Assembly: GCF_007641255.1 (NCBI RefSeq)
Contig: NZ_CP036259.1
Span: forward strand, 4,342,501-4,406,500
From: Sporomusa termitida
Lineage (GTDB): Bacteria; Bacillota; Negativicutes; Sporomusales; Sporomusaceae
Reading direction: 5' to 3'
DNA length: 64,000 nt
Positions 60,351-64,000 of this stretch are shown one piece after another; position 1 is the first letter of the stretch; each line of letters starts with the position of its first letter. Position numbers and translations under genes: made by a program. The notes under the pieces were generated by a model, which saw only the letters and a program-made list of their open reading frames with translations, had not been told where the DNA came from and ran no database searches.

Positions 60351-60441
60351 TTCTGTGTAGAGCCACTAAACAGTACCATTTTAAAACTACTCTAATACCT
60401 CTATTTACACAAAACATGTTATAGCTATGGATCGCTGGATC

Positions 60442-61716
60442 TTATAAAATCCTTGCCGCTTGGTTGAGATCACGCAAAAGATCCTGGCAGTCTTCGAGTC
60501 CGGCGTGGAAGCGTAAAATATAACCATCGGGCAGGGGTGTAACTTCGCGCTTGGCATGCACCGGCAATACAAGCGACAAATGCCCGCCCCAGCTTTCAGC
60601 AACCCAGAACAGGTTCAGGGCATCGACAAAAGCCTCGACCTGCTTTGCCGGCAGATCTGGCCGGAAAACGACGCTAAAAAGACTATTGCCTTGGCCGAAA
60701 TAACGCAGAAAACGTTCGTGATAAGGTGAGGTAGCCAAAGTCGGCGACAGGACGCCGGTGACAAACGGCTGTTGCAAAAACCATTCGATCAGCCGCGCTG
60801 CGGTGCCGGCGTGTTGATTGAGACGTTCTTCGGTCGAATCAATTCTGTGATAAAGTCGCGAACAAGTCGTTGGTGCAACCGCGCCATTACCGGTTGCGCG
60901 CAATTCAGCGGCGATGATCCGCAGATCTTGTGGGTGCTTGGCAATAACAATCCCCGATGGCGTATCACCATATCCACCTTCGTATTTTGTCGTCGCTTGC
61001 ACAGCAATGTCGATGCCATGTTCAAGAGGTTGAAAACGGACGTGGCTTGCCCAGGTATTGTCCATAACAGTACGTAACTTGGCATTTTGCGCTATAGCTA
61101 TCATGCCATCGATGTCGGGGATTTCGAAAGTACCGCTGCCCGGGGCCTCGATATAGACAAGCAAGTCTTCGCGTAATGGATACTCGCTACGCGCTTTTAA
61201 TAAGAGCGGGCGAAATTCATCGGCCGAAGCCCCTGCTGGATAACGGATTTGCTTTATGCGCCGCCGGTTCAGAAACCGGAGCATGGGCCCGTATACATTA
61301 TCAGGAATAAGAACCGCTTGCGGGGAAAACGCGTCTACAGTTGTTGCAATCGCGGCTAAGCCCGATGGACAGATGACGGCTCCATGACCTTTATGCAAGG
61401 CCGCAATTTTTCTACACACAGCGTCAGCTTCAGGGGTCAGCGGCACGCCATATTCCGCGCCGCCATAAGGTGCTCTGCCGCATTTGTCTGCTGTGCGATA
61501 GGTCTCAAGCTTGGGAAACAAAACGGAACTCTGCCCCCAGGAACCGGTTTGCGAAAAGCGGGCTGCATCGCCAAGGCCAGCTGGATTTGGATGTCCGCAA
61601 ACCGCATAGGGATCGGCAACAGGATCATGTAGAAGTCGTGTTTTTGGCGAACAGAGCGCAAGAAACGCACGTCTTGCTTCGCATTTGATTGAAGCTTCTA
61701 GTATTTTGCCTTCCAC
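60442..61716 (-). CDS. PLP-dependent Cys/Met-metabolism enzyme (cystathionine lyase/synthase-like)
   Basis: A 424-residue fold-type I PLP enzyme. The Schiff-base lysine lies in QATTKYEGGYGDTPSG, DNTWASHVRFQPL precedes it, and CPSGLAAIATTVDAF is the cofactor phosphate site. It is nearest to proteobacterial-type cystathionine beta-lyase (MetC) among the Cys/Met family, where reactions differ little in sequence. I use GTG 61716 behind GGAGG rather than ATG 61752. It lies 54 bp after the ABC-2 permease on the same strand. The ribosome-binding site is good, but no separate promoter is evident. Confidence 0.88.
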   Translation of the reverse strand: MEGKILEASIKCEARRAFLALCSPKTRLLHDPVADPYAVCGHPNPAGLGDAARFSQTGSWGQSSVLFPKLETYRTADKCGRAPYGGAEYGVPLTPEADAVCRKIAALHKGHGAVICPSGLAAIATTVDAFSPQAVLIPDNVYGPMLRFLNRRRIKQIRYPAGASADEFRPLLLKARSEYPLREDLLVYIEAPGSGTFEIPDIDGMIAIAQNAKLRTVMDNTWASHVRFQPLEHGIDIAVQATTKYEGGYGDTPSGIVIAKHPQDLRIIAAELRATGNGAVAPTTCSRLYHRIDSTEERLNQHAGTAARLIEWFLQQPFVTGVLSPTLATSPYHERFLRYFGQGNSLFSVVFRPDLPAKQVEAFVDALNLFWVAESWGGHLSLVLPVHAKREVTPLPDGYILRFHAGLEDCQDLLRDLNQAARIL

Positions 61717-61770
61717 AGGAATTCTCCTCCAAAGTTTATCGTATAAAGCCATAGTTCTTTAAGGTAATAT

Positions 61771-62508
61771 CTAATATTCGCTATAATGAGAATAGAGATA
61801 AACACCAACGGCAAAAAATACACCGCCCAGGCCGGTCAGAATCAGAGCCGCTTCCCATGCCTCGCCGCTCCAGGCGTTTGCCCGCAGCAGGGTATTGATC
61901 GCGCCGATCGGGAACCAGCCGGCTAAAAAGCTCAGCCAGGCGGGCAGGTTTTGTATGGGAAAAAACGAGCCGCCAAAAAAGGTCATCGGGGTAATAAAGA
62001 AGCTGTTCACCAGTGAGATATCATCAACCTGTCTGACCAGCATGCCCACAACCAGTCCCAGCGAGCTGAAGCAGAAGCCGCCCAGCAAAACACCGGCGAA
62101 CCAGGTGCTGCTCTTGATGCCGATACCAAAGGAAATAAAGCCGACAACCAGAATCAAGCTGCCAAAGATGGCGGCACGGCTCATGCCGGCCAGGACAACA
62201 CCCCAGGCGGCGGCAACATGGGATACAGGGCTGAGAACCAGACTGTGAAAATGGCGAAAATACAAGCGTCCGGCGCTGATTGAGGAAGCAGTCTGCTGAA
62301 AGCCGTTAGTCATGACTGTCATGCCAATAATGCCGCTGGCGAGAAAGGGCAGATAGCCGCCCTCAACGCTCACTCTGCCGTCAAGCCCCAGGCCAAACGC
62401 AAAGAAATAGATAAACGGTGAAATAATGGAGGGAAAAACATAACCCATGCGGCCGATCTTTTTCCATAGCAGCAACATCTCCCTACAGTATACCGCGTAC
62501 CAGCCCAT
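61771..62508 (-). CDS. ABC-2 type exporter permease
   Basis: A 245-residue membrane protein with six hydrophobic segments, of the DrrB/NodJ/YadH type (SPVSHVAAAWGVVLAGMSRA and NSFFITPMTFFGGSFFPIQN are family regions). It starts in a TGATG overlap with its ATPase, so the two form one transporter. Substrate unknown; relatives export drugs, lipids or polysaccharides. Confidence 0.9.
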   Translation of the reverse strand: MGWYAVYCREMLLLWKKIGRMGYVFPSIISPFIYFFAFGLGLDGRVSVEGGYLPFLASGIIGMTVMTNGFQQTASSISAGRLYFRHFHSLVLSPVSHVAAAWGVVLAGMSRAAIFGSLILVVGFISFGIGIKSSTWFAGVLLGGFCFSSLGLVVGMLVRQVDDISLVNSFFITPMTFFGGSFFPIQNLPAWLSFLAGWFPIGAINTLLRANAWSGEAWEAALILTGLGGVFFAVGVYLYSHYSEY

Positions 62509-63287
62509 CAGTCGATTTCCCCTTTCGCCAATTGAATAAACAATGCTTCCAGCGCTTCTTCATTACTGGCAGCGCCGCCATAGCGCCGCTGAATTTCCTC
62601 AGGCGTTGCCACCAGCGCCAGCCGTCCGGCCTTGAGGAGAGCGATATGCGCGCAAAGCCTGGCCGCTTCTTCCATATAGTGAGTCGTCAGCAGCATTGTC
62701 TTGCCCGCTGCCGCCAATTCCTGAATGATCTGCCAGATCTCCTGCCTGACATCGGGATCTAGTCCTACTGTCGGCTCGTCCAACAGCAGCAGCTGCGGTT
62801 TGGGCAGCAGCGCTCTGGCGATCAGGACGCGGCGCATCATGCCGCCCGACAGCCTTCCTACCCGCTTCTGCCGCATTCCCTGCAGCGAAAACGCGGCAAT
62901 GGTCTCCTCCACCCGCTCGTGCAAAGATTCCAGACCGAACAAACGGCCATAGACAGTTAAGGCCTCGGTTACAGTCAGTTCCCGTTCCAGATTGGATTCC
63001 TGCGGCACAATGCCGACAAGCCGCCGCAGCTGCGGTGTCTGCAGCGCGGCATTAATGCCGAAGATAGTCACCGCACCGGCAGTCGGCCGCACCAGTCCGG
63101 CGACAATTTTCATCAGCGTGGTTTTACCCGCGCCGTTTGGGCCCAACAGGCCGAAAATCTGCCCGGCATCCACATTCAAGCAAATATTATCAAGCAGTGT
63201 GTGTTCACGATAGCGCTTGGTCACTCCTGCCAGGCTCAGGGCGCAGGCGGAATCAGTAGTAAAGGCTTTCATCGGTTTCTGTTGCAA
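62508..63287 (-). CDS. ABC-2 type exporter ATPase
   Basis: A 259-residue ATPase of the DrrA/CcmA type: Walker A GLLGPNGAGKTT, Q-loop VGIVPQESNLERELTV, signature GRLSGGMMRRVLIARAL, Walker B LLLLDEPTVGLDPD, and switch histidine in TTHYMEEAARL. I use TTG 63287, seven bases after GGAGAG. The frame continues to 63407 but would overlap cbiK. It lies 28 bp downstream of cbiK. Confidence 0.92.
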   Translation of the reverse strand: MQQKPMKAFTTDSACALSLAGVTKRYREHTLLDNICLNVDAGQIFGLLGPNGAGKTTLMKIVAGLVRPTAGAVTIFGINAALQTPQLRRLVGIVPQESNLERELTVTEALTVYGRLFGLESLHERVEETIAAFSLQGMRQKRVGRLSGGMMRRVLIARALLPKPQLLLLDEPTVGLDPDVRQEIWQIIQELAAAGKTMLLTTHYMEEAARLCAHIALLKAGRLALVATPEEIQRRYGGAASNEEALEALFIQLAKGEID

Positions 63288-63315
63288 TGTCGTTCTCTCC
63301 AATATACTTTTATTA

Positions 63316-64000
63316 TCATTGGCAGCCGTATCCGACTGACTGGTCCATGGCGTCCTGGATGTGCCGGACATAAGCATCCTGGATTGCCGGGTTTTCGCCC
63401 AGACCATTTAGCTTTACCTCCACGTCAAAACCGGCGGCAGCCAGAACGGATTTGGCCGAGCCTTTTTCGTCGCCGTCCATATCATTACGGACATGGTTGC
63501 CGGCTACCAGCATAAACGGCTGCAGCCTCACTTTCCTGATACCGGCGCTCCGCAATTGCCCAACTACCCGCTGCAGCGAGGGAAACCCTTCCACCGCATA
63601 AATAAACACGTTCTGCTTGCCGGCATCCTGCAATTTTAGCTGCAGGGCAGCGTAAGCCGCGTTGGCAGGATGACGACCGCCATGTCCCATAAAGACTACC
63701 GCCGTATCGGCGCCAGCCGTTACGTCCAGCGCTTTGATCACCGTCAGGTAGTCATCAGGCTGCTCTTCCTGCCCCAGATAATAAAGCAGCGGTCTTCCCA
63801 GCGCCAGACGGCGGAATTTTTTAGAATCAGTGTATTCATTGACGATGCCGCAAATCTTTTCATATTCCTCGCCGGCAACAATATGCAGCGGCTGAACGTA
63901 AACCTCGCTGAAGCCCTCTGCCAGCAGACGTTCAAGAGCCTGCCGCTCATTGTCGACAATGATGCCGTCACGTTCCGCCAGGCGGCGCGTGATCATACGG
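63316..64000 (-). CDS. cbiK: CbiK sirohydrochlorin cobaltochelatase (5' end beyond window)
   Basis: At least 228 residues of an anaerobic cobaltochelatase that inserts cobalt into sirohydrochlorin in B12 synthesis. AVVFMGHGGRHPANAAYAAL holds one metal histidine, and LQPFMLVAGNHVRNDMDGDE the second. The frame is open at the right edge, and the homologous N-terminal part is missing, so the gene is cut by the window. It precedes an ABC-2 exporter. Some CbiK-like proteins are periplasmic heme or iron chelatases; without the N-terminus, export cannot be judged. Confidence 0.88.
   Translation of the reverse strand, partial: RMITRRLAERDGIIVDNERQALERLLAEGFSEVYVQPLHIVAGEEYEKICGIVNEYTDSKKFRRLALGRPLLYYLGQEEQPDDYLTVIKALDVTAGADTAVVFMGHGGRHPANAAYAALQLKLQDAGKQNVFIYAVEGFPSLQRVVGQLRSAGIRKVRLQPFMLVAGNHVRNDMDGDEKGSAKSVLAAAGFDVEVKLNGLGENPAIQDAYVRHIQDAMDQSVGYGCQ

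Noticed and set aside
1-64000. CRISPR arrays, tRNA or rRNA genes, prophage modules
   Set aside because: I saw no regularly spaced repeats, no cloverleaf or rRNA-like sequence, and no phage structural or integrase genes. The only mobile elements are the two IS copies.

Overview
The window looks like chromosomal DNA of a diderm Firmicute of the Negativicutes, most likely a Sporomusa-like member of the Sporomusaceae. The evidence is the mixture of Firmicute-type genes with outer-membrane machinery: three TonB-dependent receptors, two ExbB-ExbD-TonB sets and an SLH-domain porin of the OmpM type, next to strict-anaerobe enzymes (2-oxoacid:ferredoxin oxidoreductase, an anaerobic heme-opening radical SAM enzyme, a molybdo/tungsto-enzyme). 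The genus is inference.

Layout. (1) 0.1-5.6 kb, plus strand: two FecCD/BtuC-type permeases, a broken ATPase remnant, and a NifH-like reductase with two NifD/NifK-like subunits; this is a nitrogenase-like enzyme of unknown substrate, not a nitrogen-fixation set. (2) 5.7-10.1 kb, minus strand: a lipoprotein hydrolase that lacks its nucleophile, then korAB. (3) 10.3-28.6 kb, minus strand: an iron/heme locus of three transcription units. Each starts with the same Fur-overlapped promoter and the same structured leader with an intrinsic terminator. They are TBDR2; exbB-exbD-tonB-TBDR1; and a zinc-ribbon binding protein, flavodoxin, HutW-like radical SAM enzyme, then an SdpI-like protein. TBDR1 and TBDR2 are about 1595 residues each: a TonB-dependent receptor joined to a second, porin-like barrel. 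(4) 28.6-35.9 kb, plus strand: a DUF454 protein, a divergent HxlR regulator, a heavy-metal-binding mini-protein, and a siderophore-type operon (receptor, TonB, ExbB, ExbD, SbmA/BacA-type ABC protein). (5) 38-44.6 kb, minus strand: KTSC protein, ahpC-ahpF, a COG0523 GTPase, a secondary-alcohol dehydrogenase behind a Fur-like box, and a second trigger factor.

(6) 44.6-60.4 kb is a sigma-54 regulon. One activator gene sits among four perfect -24/-12 promoters, each with the same inverted-repeat upstream site about 40-45 bp away. They drive OFA-type transporter/acyl-CoA synthetase/OmpM-type porin; a Cache-domain chemoreceptor; a CaiB-like CoA-transferase; and a zinc-ribbon micro-protein with a molybdopterin enzyme and its Fe-S partner. 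Together this reads as uptake through both membranes, chemotaxis and CoA activation of an unidentified carboxylic acid. (7) 60.4-64 kb, minus strand: a PLP enzyme of the Cys/Met family, a two-gene ABC-2 exporter, and cbiK, cut by the right edge.

Two identical 1960-bp IS1634-type insertion sequences (21278-23237 and 36061-38020) are flanked by exact direct repeats of 343 bp and 107 bp. The first landed inside the end of TBDR2, but the long duplication kept that gene whole and left a 76-codon copy of its end on the other side.

Start sites were chosen by eye from ribosome-binding sites. Family names rest on motif recognition, not on searches.
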